In this document: one piece after another, positions 1 through 9,741 of the stretch
Layout of the letters: each line of letters starts with the position of its first letter
Position numbering within the stretch: position 1 is the first letter of the stretch
NCBI GenBank assembly: GCA_915063485.1
Contig: CAJZDJ010000012.1
Span: 1 to 29,812, forward strand
Direction: 5' to 3'
Origin: an uncultured Actinomyces sp.
GTDB taxonomy: Bacteria > Actinomycetota > Actinomycetes > Actinomycetales > Actinomycetaceae
DNA: 29,812 nt
Program-made: the position numbers and the translations under genes
Notes under the pieces: model-generated
Database searches by the model: none
The model's input: only the letters and a program-made list of their open reading frames with translations
Told to the model about the DNA's origin: nothing

Positions 1-90
1 CAGTATTATTAGTGGCTTGCTACTTATTGAGGCTAAATAACATGCCAGGCAAGTAAGGGCAGTTAGGACAGGGAAGGGTCTTACAGATAC

Positions 91-120
91 GGGGTTTTCG
101 TCCGTTGCCTATAAAACCCC
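91..120. repeat. Inverted repeat upstream of MFS gene
   Basis: GGGGTTTT (91-98) and AAAACCCC (113-120) form a perfect 8-bp dyad with a 14-nt loop, ending 14 nt before the ribosome-binding site of the MFS gene. No T-tract follows on either strand. It could be an operator, a leader hairpin, or the terminator of a gene left of the window. Nothing else is recognisable in 1-90. Confidence 0.45.
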
Positions 121-148
121 ATGAAAAAATTATAGGGAAGGGACGATT

Positions 149-1381
149 TTGCCTGTATTTGCCTGCAAAGAGCCAAGCTCAGCTGCCAAAGCCCTATCCG
201 CACCCACACTTATCGCTTTGGCGCTTATGGCTGGTGTGGCACCACTATCTACTGACCTATACCTGCCGGCAATGCCAGCCATGGTTAAGGATCTGGCTGC
301 CCAGTCATCTACTGTGCAACTGACCTTGACCACGTTCCTAATTGGTTCAGGGCTTGGACAGGTGTTTTTTGGTCCGCTCTCTGACCGCATTGGTCGTCTT
401 AAACCACTACTAGCGGGACTAACGCTTTATGTTGTGGCATGTTTGATAGCAGTTTTCTCCCCGAATATTGAAGTGCTGATTGGTGCCCGTCTTCTTATGG
501 GGTTGGCAGGTAGCGCCGGCATGGTGCTTAGCCGCGCAATCGTACTAGACAGTGCCCAGTCCAAGCAGGCGGCTGGTGCCCTAAACATAATGATGACTAT
601 TACTGGTTTAGCCCCAGTTGTTGCCCCATTGCTGGGAGGGGTACTTGCTGACCCTATTGGTTGGCGCGGAATCATGGCGGTTATGGCTGCCACGGGCATC
701 TGCACCATCATTATGACGCTGTTATTTGTGCGCGAATCACTGCCACGTCAGGTGCGTGAAAGTCGTCGGGCGGCGGGGGACAAGGGCGGTTTTAAAGCTT
801 TAGCAAACCTGCGTTATATCGGTTTTGGCGCCACCATGGTATGCACCGCCGGAGTGCTATTTGCCTACATTGCTGCCTCACCTTTCGTATACCAAAACAT
901 GATGGGCTTGAGCGCAACTGGTTACGCCATTGCCTTCGCTATCAACGCTATTGGCATGGTTTCTTGCACTGCGCTTTCAGGTAAACTCGCCAAACGCTAC
1001 AGCCTGGAAAAACTAATTGCTTTAGGCCTGGCCATCAATGTTTCAGCTGTGGCAGGTATTGGCCTAGTAACCGTTAGCGGCGCTGACATTCGTTTGATGG
1101 CTATTTGTTTCTTCTTCATAGTTGCCTCGCTAGGCTTAATTTTTGGTAACTCCACCGCTGTGGCCTTGTCTGCCGTTGACCGCGCCGCCGTGGGCACTGC
1201 TTCAGCCATGATTGGTATGAGCCAGTTTGCACTAGGCGGCATCACCACTGCCACAGCCGGCTTGAGTGGCGAAAACTCTACGGTTGCGCTTGCCATTGTA
1301 AGTGCAGTTTCAGCTGCGTGTGCTTTGACTGCTTTCCTCATGGCCCGCAAGGCGCCGGTGAAGGTACACCGCATCGGCTAG
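149..1381 (+). CDS. Bcr/CflA-type MFS multidrug exporter
   Basis: This is a 410-residue integral membrane protein with about twelve hydrophobic segments. The segment LSTDLYLPAMPAM in the first helix is the Bcr/CflA signature of the DHA1 drug:H+ antiporter family. It is followed by the MFS loop motif GPLSDRIGRLKP. Family members export bicyclomycin, chloramphenicol, sulfonamides or small metabolites by proton antiport; the substrate here cannot be read from sequence. The TTG start at 149 is chosen because AGGGAAGGGA (134-143) is a good Shine-Dalgarno site about 6 nt upstream and the first helix follows soon after. The gene appears monocistronic: a GC-rich hairpin and T-run follow the stop, and the next gene has its own promoter. 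The family is secure; a resistance role is inferred. Confidence 0.9.
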   Translation: MPVFACKEPSSAAKALSAPTLIALALMAGVAPLSTDLYLPAMPAMVKDLAAQSSTVQLTLTTFLIGSGLGQVFFGPLSDRIGRLKPLLAGLTLYVVACLIAVFSPNIEVLIGARLLMGLAGSAGMVLSRAIVLDSAQSKQAAGALNIMMTITGLAPVVAPLLGGVLADPIGWRGIMAVMAATGICTIIMTLLFVRESLPRQVRESRRAAGDKGGFKALANLRYIGFGATMVCTAGVLFAYIAASPFVYQNMMGLSATGYAIAFAINAIGMVSCTALSGKLAKRYSLEKLIALGLAINVSAVAGIGLVTVSGADIRLMAICFFFIVASLGLIFGNSTAVALSAVDRAAVGTASAMIGMSQFALGGITTATAGLSGENSTVALAIVSAVSAACALTAFLMARKAPVKVHRIG

Positions 1382-1410
1382 TAGATTGGCTAGTGAGACT
1401 GATTAAATTT

Positions 1411-1450
1411 GTGGCGGGTGGTTGGTTAGCTGCCCGCCACTAAGTGTTTT
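1411..1450 (+). terminator. Intrinsic terminator after MFS gene
   Basis: GTGGCGGG (1411-1418) pairs with CCCGCCAC (1433-1440), and TGTTTT follows at 1445-1450. It lies 30 bp after the MFS stop codon. Confidence 0.65.
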
Positions 1451-1451
1451 A

Positions 1452-1469
1452 AGGGGCAGCTGTGCCCCT
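1452..1469. promoter_or_regulatory. Palindrome at -35 of GNAT/NTP-PPase gene
   Basis: AGGGGCA-GCTG-TGCCCCT is a perfect 7-bp dyad with a 4-nt centre. It lies where the -35 region would be for the -10 box at 1489-1494, so it could be a repressor site or a second terminator hairpin for the gene upstream. Confidence 0.4.
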
Positions 1470-1488
1470 GGCTTCTGTGGCCCTGGCT

Positions 1489-1494
1489 TAGAAT
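1489..1494 (+). promoter_or_regulatory. -10 box for leaderless GNAT/NTP-PPase mRNA
   Basis: TAGAAT is followed by exactly 6 nt and then ATG at 1501. No Shine-Dalgarno sequence precedes the ATG. Transcription would start at or next to the A of ATG. Confidence 0.65.
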
Positions 1495-1500
1495 GTGGTC

Positions 1501-2604
1501 ATGCAAGCTTTTAACGTTTTAGTTCCGGCCCATGTCGATAGCCAGGGTAAGCAGGTGCCAGCCTTGGAACTAAGCGAATTTGTTTTAGAAGATGCCGCTG
1601 CAGTTAGTGAGATTTGTGCCGACGCCGCGATCGCTAAATGGACTACGGTGCCCAGCCCCTACACGCTTGCAGATGCTCAGTATTTTATTAAAGAAGTAGC
1701 TCAAGCCGGCTGGAGCCAGGATTTGCGTGCAACTTGGGCGGTGAGGTTGGACGGCCAGCTGGTGGGCTGCGTTTCGCTTGAGTTTGCTAGCGCTGCAATT
1801 GGTTACTGGTTTGCGCCCCAGGTGCGCGGCAGTGGGGTTGCGCGGGCGGCTGTGGCGGCAGTAATTCGTACAGCTTTTACCAGTTTTGATATGCCCGCCC
1901 TGCATTGGGCAGCTGAAATTCACGACGGCGTACCTAACTGGCCTTCGTGGCGTTTGGCCTGGTCACTTGGTTTCAAGCGGGAAGGCTTGGTGCGTTTGCA
2001 GGGGCAAAATAAGGGCGAGTACTGCGACCAGTGGGTGGGGACGCTGCTAGCGGGTGATCCGCTAGAGCCGGTTGCTCCCTGGGATGGACCGGTGGGGGAG
2101 CATCACGCAGGTTTGAATACCCCTTTAGTGGCTCACGACGGCGTCGGTGAACGTGAGGGTGATGACCCGGAGGCTTTGGTTCGCCGCTTCCACCATGTTT
2201 ATGGGCTGCCGGTTTTGCCTACTGATGCTCCCAGCGTTGATAACGAACGCGTACATATGCGCATGAGCCTGATTGCCGAAGAATTTGGTGAACTAGTAGG
2301 TGCGGTCTACGGCAAGTGTGCTCGCGCGAGAGTTGAGGCTGCTTTTAAACAGGCAGTTAGCGACGACGACGGCTTGCGTGACACGGTGGAGACGGCTGAC
2401 GCTTTGGCTGATCTTATCTACGTCATTTACGGCATGGCCCTAGAAATGGGTATTGACCTGGCTAAAGTGTTGGCTGAGGTACAGCGCTCAAACATGTCTA
2501 AACTGGGTGAAGATGGCAAACCTATCTACCGTGAAGACGGTAAGGTGCTTAAAGGCCCGGGCTACTTTAGGCCTGATGTGGCCGGAGTGCTGGGGCTGCA
2601 ATAG
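1501..2604 (+). CDS. GNAT acetyltransferase fused to MazG-like NTP-PPase
   Basis: This 367-residue protein has two catalytic domains. Residues about 20-185 form a RimJ/RimL-type GNAT N-acetyltransferase: the acetyl-CoA loop is QVRGSGVARAA (107-117) and a W/GF block (WRLAWSLGF, 150-158) is typical of the family. Residues about 225-345 form an all-alpha NTP pyrophosphohydrolase of the MazG/PRA-PH type. Its metal ligands fit ExxE (E261, E264) and ExxD (E297, D300), and the tail SNMSKLGEDGKPIYREDGKVL is characteristic of this hydrolase group. Such hydrolases remove non-canonical nucleotides or act in nucleotide-derived pathways; the acetyl acceptor is unknown. A GTG lies two codons upstream at 1495, but ATG 1501 fits the leaderless promoter. 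The next gene follows after 33 nt and is probably cotranscribed. Domain calls are strong; the combined function is unknown. Confidence 0.85.
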   Translation: MQAFNVLVPAHVDSQGKQVPALELSEFVLEDAAAVSEICADAAIAKWTTVPSPYTLADAQYFIKEVAQAGWSQDLRATWAVRLDGQLVGCVSLEFASAAIGYWFAPQVRGSGVARAAVAAVIRTAFTSFDMPALHWAAEIHDGVPNWPSWRLAWSLGFKREGLVRLQGQNKGEYCDQWVGTLLAGDPLEPVAPWDGPVGEHHAGLNTPLVAHDGVGEREGDDPEALVRRFHHVYGLPVLPTDAPSVDNERVHMRMSLIAEEFGELVGAVYGKCARARVEAAFKQAVSDDDGLRDTVETADALADLIYVIYGMALEMGIDLAKVLAEVQRSNMSKLGEDGKPIYREDGKVLKGPGYFRPDVAGVLGLQ

Positions 2605-2637
2605 GTTCTGGCTATTAGCTAGGAAGGGGACAAGGGC

Positions 2638-3954
2638 ATGAATGTAGAAGCTGAGGCAACTAACCGGGTAGCTGTCCTACTGGGCCGAAAAGTGAGCCTA
2701 GAAGATTTACACCGCCTGATTTTAGATATCAACTCTCTACTTTCACCCACTGTTCCTATCGTTATGGGCCCAGATTTCGCTATTCGCTGGGTGCTAGGAG
2801 TGCGTAGCGTAGAACTTGGCGTCACTGCGGATAGCAAATGGGGCTATAAGCTCACGCTGCGCTGCTATGACACCCAAATAGTAGAGGGTGAAGAAAAGCT
2901 TGCGGTTGATTACCGTGAGCCAGATGAAGATATAGCTAATTTTAGCTATGCCTGGTCTATCTATCCGCTTGGTGCACCTAAGGGTTGGTTAGATTTAGCT
3001 TATATGCTTTGCTATAACTGGAGTACGTTTGATATGTATTTCGCTCCAGTGCTTAACAGCTTGCCTGAAGCTATCAAGCTAATGCCACCCACTTGGCGTA
3101 AACCGGTTAATTTTAGCTGGAATATGGAGGCGTCTGGTTGGGGGACTGTGCAGGTTAGCGCCACTGAGCAGGGCCTTACTATCAGCTCAGCTGTGGGCGC
3201 CGAACAGGTTGAAATTCCTCTAGAGGCATTATGGCAGGTTGATATAACTGCGGTTCTCGCTGGATTGGGTGGGGGAGTGCCACTTAAACAGCTACCTTTC
3301 CTAGGTTGTGAAGGTTTAGCTAATGGTCCAGAGTCTTTGACCGGCCAGGAAAGCGCAGAGGATTTAGAGCTGTTTGCTGAGTGGGAAGATGACGAGGAAA
3401 ACGAAATAGAGCCTGATGGCAGTAACTTTCCAGCCCTTAGTTTCGACGACGTACGCAACTTGGTGGCTAAAGCTCAGCTTGATGAGAGTGAAGGCTTTGA
3501 AGAAAAACCGTTGCAGGGTGTGCCAGTTAATCCGGGCCTAGCGTTGCAGTCAGTTTTTAAAATCATTGATAGTTGGCTCTCTGGCATAACCCCCAGCCAA
3601 AGCGCCATTGAGGCGGGTGCCTGTCCGGGAGATCTAGGTGGGCGCCAAGCTTGGCTAGGGCCAGGATGGTATTTGGAAAAGCGCTATGCCTGGAATCTAA
3701 ATGTGGCCCCAGAACCTAAGGGGGCTAGCTTAGAGCTAGAGCCAGCCAGTCGTGCCCGCATGGCCTGGTCTTTAGCTTGGGAACTTGAAAAGCGTTATGG
3801 CGCCCCCATTGGTTCACGCACCACTAGCCAGGGTGGTTTAAGCAGACTGTTTAAACTGGGAGATAAGGGCGTGCAAGTCCACACTGACATCTGGGGGATT
3901 ACCGTCACCCTAGGTGACTTTATCCAGATCGGTATCCAAAACTCATTTACCTAA
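2638..3954 (+). CDS. Hypothetical protein, 438 aa
   Basis: I do not recognise this protein. It is predicted soluble and acidic, with no signal peptide or membrane segment and unusually many tryptophans. A strongly acidic linker (about residues 243-260, EWEDDEENEIEPD) separates an N-terminal part (about 1-235) from a C-terminal part (about 270-438). Each part ends with a similar beta-like stretch (VELGVTADSKWGYKLTL near 60-75, VQVHTDIWGITVTLGD near 415-430), so an old duplication is possible. The ATG has a good ribosome-binding site, AGGAAGGGG, about 8 nt upstream. It lies 33 nt after the GNAT/NTP-PPase gene and before a strong terminator, so the two probably form one transcription unit. I assign no function. 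Confidence 0.75.
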   Translation: MNVEAEATNRVAVLLGRKVSLEDLHRLILDINSLLSPTVPIVMGPDFAIRWVLGVRSVELGVTADSKWGYKLTLRCYDTQIVEGEEKLAVDYREPDEDIANFSYAWSIYPLGAPKGWLDLAYMLCYNWSTFDMYFAPVLNSLPEAIKLMPPTWRKPVNFSWNMEASGWGTVQVSATEQGLTISSAVGAEQVEIPLEALWQVDITAVLAGLGGGVPLKQLPFLGCEGLANGPESLTGQESAEDLELFAEWEDDEENEIEPDGSNFPALSFDDVRNLVAKAQLDESEGFEEKPLQGVPVNPGLALQSVFKIIDSWLSGITPSQSAIEAGACPGDLGGRQAWLGPGWYLEKRYAWNLNVAPEPKGASLELEPASRARMAWSLAWELEKRYGAPIGSRTTSQGGLSRLFKLGDKGVQVHTDIWGITVTLGDFIQIGIQNSFT

Positions 3955-4018
3955 AGAGCTGCCAGCTGGCGGGTAGGTTAAGGATAACCGACCCGGAACA
4001 TCTATAAGCACTGCTTAT

Positions 4019-4058
4019 AAAAATTGTGGGGTCACCGAACGGTGACCCCACAATTTTT
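4019..4058. terminator. Bidirectional terminator
   Basis: A perfect 19-bp stem (4019-4037 with 4040-4058) begins with AAAAATT and ends with AATTTTT, so it offers a U-tract in both directions. It lies between convergent genes: the 438-aa protein on the plus strand and the SPFH protein on the minus strand. Confidence 0.92.
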
Positions 4059-4070
4059 AGTTAACTGGCC

Positions 4071-5513
4071 TTAGCTGTTTAGGCCCTTGTCTACGCCGTC
4101 GGCAACTGCCTGCTCGACGGTGGGGGCTACCACCTTGGCACCCACCAGCGTGCCCAACATCTGACGCAAGTCCAGTCCCATGGTTTCGCCCAGACCGGCG
4201 TTTACCTGAGACAGGGAGTTGGTAATGTCAGCAACCATCTTGGCGCTGTTACCTTCACCGTACATGGTGATGGAGTCGACGTTAGCCAGCGGCGAGGCAA
4301 TAGCTGCGGCCACATCCGGCAGGGCTTTGAAGTACATTTCCAGCACGGCAGCCTGATTCATCTTGGCCATGGCTTCAGCCTTCTTTTCTAGACCTTCAGC
4401 CTCGGCGGTAAGGATTGCAGCCTTAGCAGCAGCTTCAGCTTCACCCTTTGCACGCAAACCTTCAGCCTCAGCTAGCATGGCCTGCTTGGTGGCCTCAGCA
4501 CGCTTTACCTGCTCGAAAGCCTCAGCTTCAGCTTCACGCTGACGAGAATAAAGCTTAGCGTTGGCGGCCTGCTCAGCGGCGTAACGCTCGGCGTCAGCCT
4601 TAGCGTTAACGGTTGCCTCCAGGGCGTTACGGGTTACCTTTACCTCGCGCTCCTTAACCAGGGCTTCCTGCTCCTGCTTGACAATATCTGCTTGAGCGGT
4701 TTCGCGCTCAATGTCGCGACGCTGAATCTGAGTCTGAATCGTGTAGGCGGCGTCAGCCTTGGCCTTTTCAGTGTCGGCCTCAGCCTTTAGGGCTGCGCGG
4801 CGCTTAGCTAGATCAGTGTCACGCTTGGCGATCTCCATGTCGGTGGCTACCTGGGTTTCGTTAGCCTCGTTCTTGGCGCGGGCACTAGCGCTAATAATGT
4901 CTCGCTCAGCATTTGCCTTAGCGATAGCAGCGTTCTTGCGGATCTGCTCCACATTGTCGATACCCAGGTTGGAGATCACATTGCGATCATCAGACACTGA
5001 CTGGATAGAGAAGGCCACGATTACTAGCCCCATTTCCTCCAGGTCACGGGTGGCATTTTCCTGGACACGGTCAGCTAGAGCGTTGCGGTCAGTGACAATC
5101 TCAGTCAGTTTCATCTGACCGATAATGGCGCGCAGGTGACCTTCAAGCGTGTCACGCACCTGCGTGCCGATTTCTGCAGCGCTACGGTGAATGAAGGAGC
5201 TAGAAGCGGCGTTGAGTAGCTGCTGAGTTTCATAACCAATACGCACCTGTACCACGGCATCTACGTGTACGTTGATGAAATCATTGGTGGGCACGCTGTC
5301 AGTGGTCTTAGCGTCAATGCTAATCATGGAGGCAGTTAGGGTGTCGACGCGCTCAATTAGCGGTACTTTCCAACCGGTCTTACCACGTAGCGCACGCTGC
5401 CCCCAGGGGCCTGAAACTACCTTGATGTCAGCGGGAGAAGCCGAGACAAAAGAGATCCTTAAAAAAATGAACAGACACAATGCTGCCCCCGCAAATGCGA
5501 TAAGGAGGAACAT
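4071..5513 (-). CDS. Flotillin-like SPFH/band 7 protein
   Basis: This 480-residue membrane-anchored scaffold starts with one hydrophobic helix (about residues 1-22). A band-7/SPFH domain follows (about 25-210, including TDSVPTNDFINVHVDAVVQVRIG). Next comes a long Ala/Glu/Lys-rich coiled coil (about 215-395, with repeats such as AEAEGLRAKGEAEAAAKA) and a short C-terminal region typical of flotillins. Bacterial flotillins form oligomers that organise membrane microdomains and affect fluidity and protein complexes. I prefer the start at 5513 over the in-frame ATG at 5528. AAAGGTG lies 5 nt before the 5513 ATG, while nothing suitable precedes 5528. No NfeD partner gene is adjacent, unlike many flotillin loci. 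A TAGACT hexamer near 5558-5563 is a possible -10. The stop lies against a strong bidirectional terminator. Confidence 0.9.
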   Translation of the reverse strand: MFLLIAFAGAALCLFIFLRISFVSASPADIKVVSGPWGQRALRGKTGWKVPLIERVDTLTASMISIDAKTTDSVPTNDFINVHVDAVVQVRIGYETQQLLNAASSSFIHRSAAEIGTQVRDTLEGHLRAIIGQMKLTEIVTDRNALADRVQENATRDLEEMGLVIVAFSIQSVSDDRNVISNLGIDNVEQIRKNAAIAKANAERDIISASARAKNEANETQVATDMEIAKRDTDLAKRRAALKAEADTEKAKADAAYTIQTQIQRRDIERETAQADIVKQEQEALVKEREVKVTRNALEATVNAKADAERYAAEQAANAKLYSRQREAEAEAFEQVKRAEATKQAMLAEAEGLRAKGEAEAAAKAAILTAEAEGLEKKAEAMAKMNQAAVLEMYFKALPDVAAAIASPLANVDSITMYGEGNSAKMVADITNSLSQVNAGLGETMGLDLRQMLGTLVGAKVVAPTVEQAVADGVDKGLNS

Positions 5514-5733
5514 AGATGCACCTTTCATATGGAAACTAGCTCAACGGCTAGAAGTCTAGCTTTAAAAGCTGGGGTGCACCTGGGGGATTAAACCCCAAAA
5601 TAGATGCTTCTTGGGGACTAATGTCCACTAGCGCGCCGCGATTATAAGTTGTCCACCTGGGCTAAGTGCCACGACACGCCTTAGTTAGCGCTTAACACTC
5701 TTAGCGCAGCTTTAACTTCTGTGATCGCAAACA

Positions 5734-5739
5734 TATACT
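5734..5739 (+). promoter_or_regulatory. -10 box of DASS operon
   Basis: TATACT lies 39 nt before the DASS start; a weak -35 (TTTAAC, 5711-5716) sits 17 nt upstream. The 250-bp divergent region 5529-5778 also contains short dyads, for example GGGG-N7-CCCC near 5582-5596 and GGAC-TAAT-GTCC near 5615-5628. These may serve either promoter. Confidence 0.45.
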
Positions 5740-5778
5740 TACCTAAACCAATCCGTAAGACATCGAGGTCTTTTAGCT

Positions 5779-7239
<1,461 letters not shown>

Positions 7240-7242
7240 ATC

Positions 7243-9222
7243 ATGGCCACAGATACTGTAACTATTTTGGTGTTTGGCGATAACTCTCATGGTATCGCCC
7301 AGCCACTAAAAATAGAGCTGGCTAAGGCTTTCCCGAAACTACATGTAGACCCGGTTCTTGGTATTGAGCAGATAGACGACTACTGCGCAGGCTTGACTGA
7401 GCTTGACCATGTAGCTATCGCCATTGCCACCAGCGAGGTAGCAAATATAGATGCCTTAATTTCTAAGGCACGCACCCACCAGCACCTGAGCCAAACTCAG
7501 TGGCTAGTGATAAGTGACGCGCAGACTCACCGCGACCTCACCCAGGCCACCAAGGATGGCATCTTGTCAGCCATTATCAGTGCACCTTGGACCCTGCCGC
7601 TGCTGGCTGGGCAGGTGTACTCAACGATGCTGCGTTACCTTAATGGTTACAGCCATAAACGCATTCGTGAGCTGATTGGCAGGCCTCCGGATTTTGCGGT
7701 GCAAGGCCCCCTATTAAAGGGACTAAGCACTGATGAACACGAAGTCGTGATGAAGTTTCTCGAAGGTGTGGAGCGAGTATTGGGCCGGCGCCCACGCATC
7801 CAGGTTCCTCCCGGTACGCATCTGCTTACTGAAGGTAAACCGGTTGCGGCGGTAAACCTAGTGCTTGAAGGTAAAGTTTCGCTTTACCGTGACGCGCGCT
7901 ATGGGGAAGTACTAGCTCACTTGGCCTCATCAGGGCCAATTATTGGTCTGGTGTCGCTGGCACGTGGGGAGAACGCATTTTTTAGCGCGGTTACTACCGT
8001 AAGCACTACTTTGGTGCGGCTAACCACTGAACAGTTGCAGATAGTTATCTCTAATGATCCATCTATTGGTTCAGCCTTAACTGCGCTAGCTATTGGTTCG
8101 CTCACGCGTCGTTTGATGCGCGCAGAAGAACTGCATGTAGAAAATGCTACTTTAGCTGAGGATCTCGAAGCCCAGAAGCAGGCTTTGGCCCGCACTAATG
8201 AGGATTTGCGCCAGACCCGCGCTGAGCTAGTAGAGCAGGCCAGGTTTGCAATGCTGGGGGAGTTGAGTGCAGGTATCGCCCATGAACTCAACAATCCAGT
8301 TACGGCATTGCTGCGCGCTGCCGGTCACCTAACTCAGGATGTAGACCAGGTACTTAGCTGCACTAATCCTGAGGTGGCCCGCAGTGGAATGCATCAAGGC
8401 ATGCGTAGCCAGACACTGTCTACTGCTGTTGAGCGTCAGCTGACGCGCGAGCTGTTGCCTTTAGTGGGGGATAGGAACCTGACACGTACCCTGGTAAGTG
8501 CTGGGGTTAGAGACCAAACCCAGGTGCGTGAACTCATGCGTCAAGCCGGAGCAGTTAAGGCTTTTCAAAATGGGGCCAGGCTGGGACAAAGCCTACGCTC
8601 AGTGCTGGCAGCTGGCGAGCGCGTAACTGAACTGACCCAGTCACTTAAAGGCTATGCTCGTCCTGACGCTCAAGAAGGCAGACCTGTAGATTTACGTGCC
8701 AATATCGACGACGTCTTACGCCTTACCGCCCACCGCTTACATAATGTTGAAGTTGAGCGCAACTACGACGACGTGCCCGAGGTGCTAGGTTTCCCAGCCA
8801 AGCTGTCGCAGGTATGGACCAACCTGATTGTTAATGCGGCTGAAGCTATAGATGATGAAGCTGAAGATCTAACTGCTGGGCAGCTGCCTGCTCGAGGAGA
8901 AAACAAAGCTCATATCACCATTAGCATCAGCAATGATCCCCAAGGGGTGCATGTGGTCATTGAAGATAATGGCCCAGGTATTGAACCCCATGTGCTAGAG
9001 AAAATTATGGAGCCACACTTCACCACCAAAGCTGGGCGCGTACGCTTTGGCTTAGGTATGGGAATGCCTATCGTGCGCTCCATCGTCGCTGATCACGGCG
9101 GACATTTCTCAATCGATTCCCACCCCGGATGCACTCGTATGCATGTACTGTTGCCACTAGCAGGTGCAGACAACCTATTTGTAGCCCCCTTGCCAACCCA
9201 GTCACCACAGGAGGAATCATGA
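7243..9222 (+). CDS. Soluble sensor histidine kinase with receiver-like and cNMP-like domains
   Basis: This 659-residue kinase has no membrane segment. In order it has a receiver-like fold (about 1-130), a cyclic-nucleotide-binding-like beta-roll (about 185-290), a coiled coil (about 297-335) and the H-box GIAHELNNPVTALL with phospho-acceptor His347. The ATPase domain has N-box NLIVNAAEAID (527-537), G1 DNGPG (575-579), FTT before 595 and G2 GLGMG (603-607). About 184 residues separate His347 from the N-box, some 75 more than usual, so the dimerisation region carries an insertion. The cNMP-like domain lacks the phosphate-binding PR-S-A motif (here FFSA), so cAMP binding is doubtful. The gene begins 3 nt after the DASS stop and overlaps the response regulator by ATGA. 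It probably senses a cytosolic ligand or the transporter state. Confidence 0.9.
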   Translation: MATDTVTILVFGDNSHGIAQPLKIELAKAFPKLHVDPVLGIEQIDDYCAGLTELDHVAIAIATSEVANIDALISKARTHQHLSQTQWLVISDAQTHRDLTQATKDGILSAIISAPWTLPLLAGQVYSTMLRYLNGYSHKRIRELIGRPPDFAVQGPLLKGLSTDEHEVVMKFLEGVERVLGRRPRIQVPPGTHLLTEGKPVAAVNLVLEGKVSLYRDARYGEVLAHLASSGPIIGLVSLARGENAFFSAVTTVSTTLVRLTTEQLQIVISNDPSIGSALTALAIGSLTRRLMRAEELHVENATLAEDLEAQKQALARTNEDLRQTRAELVEQARFAMLGELSAGIAHELNNPVTALLRAAGHLTQDVDQVLSCTNPEVARSGMHQGMRSQTLSTAVERQLTRELLPLVGDRNLTRTLVSAGVRDQTQVRELMRQAGAVKAFQNGARLGQSLRSVLAAGERVTELTQSLKGYARPDAQEGRPVDLRANIDDVLRLTAHRLHNVEVERNYDDVPEVLGFPAKLSQVWTNLIVNAAEAIDDEAEDLTAGQLPARGENKAHITISISNDPQGVHVVIEDNGPGIEPHVLEKIMEPHFTTKAGRVRFGLGMGMPIVRSIVADHGGHFSIDSHPGCTRMHVLLPLAGADNLFVAPLPTQSPQEES

Positions 9223-9689
9223 CTGTGACTATTTTATTACTCGAAGATGAGGCTGATGTACGTACTGCTTTAGAGCGCGACCTTGAGCCTTTCTGGAGCA
9301 AGATCCGCTATGAAGTAGCCCAAGATGTACCCGATGCCTGGGCAGCTATCGATGACATCCTCTCTGACGGCGATGAACTAGCCCTAGTTCTCTCCGACCA
9401 CCGCCTGCCGGGTGAATCTGGGGTGGACTTTCTAGTGGAACTAACCCACGATGAGCGTTTTAGCTCCACCCGTACCGTGCTAGTGACCGGCCAAGCTGAT
9501 CAGGACGACACCATAAAAGCAGTTAATGAAGCTAGCTTGGACTACTACATTGCTAAGCCCTGGGATCCCCAGAAGCTAGTAGCGGTAGTGCGTGAGCAGC
9601 TAACTAACTATGTGCTTGAAAGAGGCATCAACCCATTGCCCTACTTACCCGTGCTTGATGGGGTACGGGTAATGGAAGCTATCCGCTAA
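9219..9689 (+). CDS. Response regulator, receiver domain only
   Basis: This 156-residue protein has a complete CheY-like receiver: acidic pocket E9/D10, phospho-acceptor D60 in LVLSDHRLPG, T90 in VLVTG and K113 in AKPWD. After the receiver only about 30 residues remain (ending LPYLPVLDGVRVMEAIR), too few for a DNA-binding or enzymatic output domain. The start at 9219 is set by AGGAGG 6 nt upstream and by the ATGA overlap with the kinase stop. A longer reading frame reaching back into the kinase gene is an artefact. It should accept phosphate from His347 of the kinase. Its output is unknown: it may act by binding a partner such as the DASS transporter, or pass phosphate on. Confidence 0.92.
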   Translation: MTVTILLLEDEADVRTALERDLEPFWSKIRYEVAQDVPDAWAAIDDILSDGDELALVLSDHRLPGESGVDFLVELTHDERFSSTRTVLVTGQADQDDTIKAVNEASLDYYIAKPWDPQKLVAVVREQLTNYVLERGINPLPYLPVLDGVRVMEAIR

Positions 9690-9700
9690 ATAGCTGCAAA

Positions 9701-9741
9701 CTACTTGGTGAGGCTAGCTATCGGCTAGCCTCACCAAGTAG
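9701..9741. terminator. Bidirectional hairpin between convergent genes
   Basis: A perfect 18-bp stem (9701-9718 with 9724-9741) with loop TATCG. It begins 11 nt after the response regulator stop and contains the last codons and stop of the TetR gene. U-tracts are weak, so it may work as a termination hairpin or an mRNA 3' stabiliser. Confidence 0.75.

Noticed and set aside
9129..9218. Upstream extension of the response regulator
   Set aside because: It lies inside the kinase gene in another frame; ATG 9219 has AGGAGG and gives a standard receiver start.
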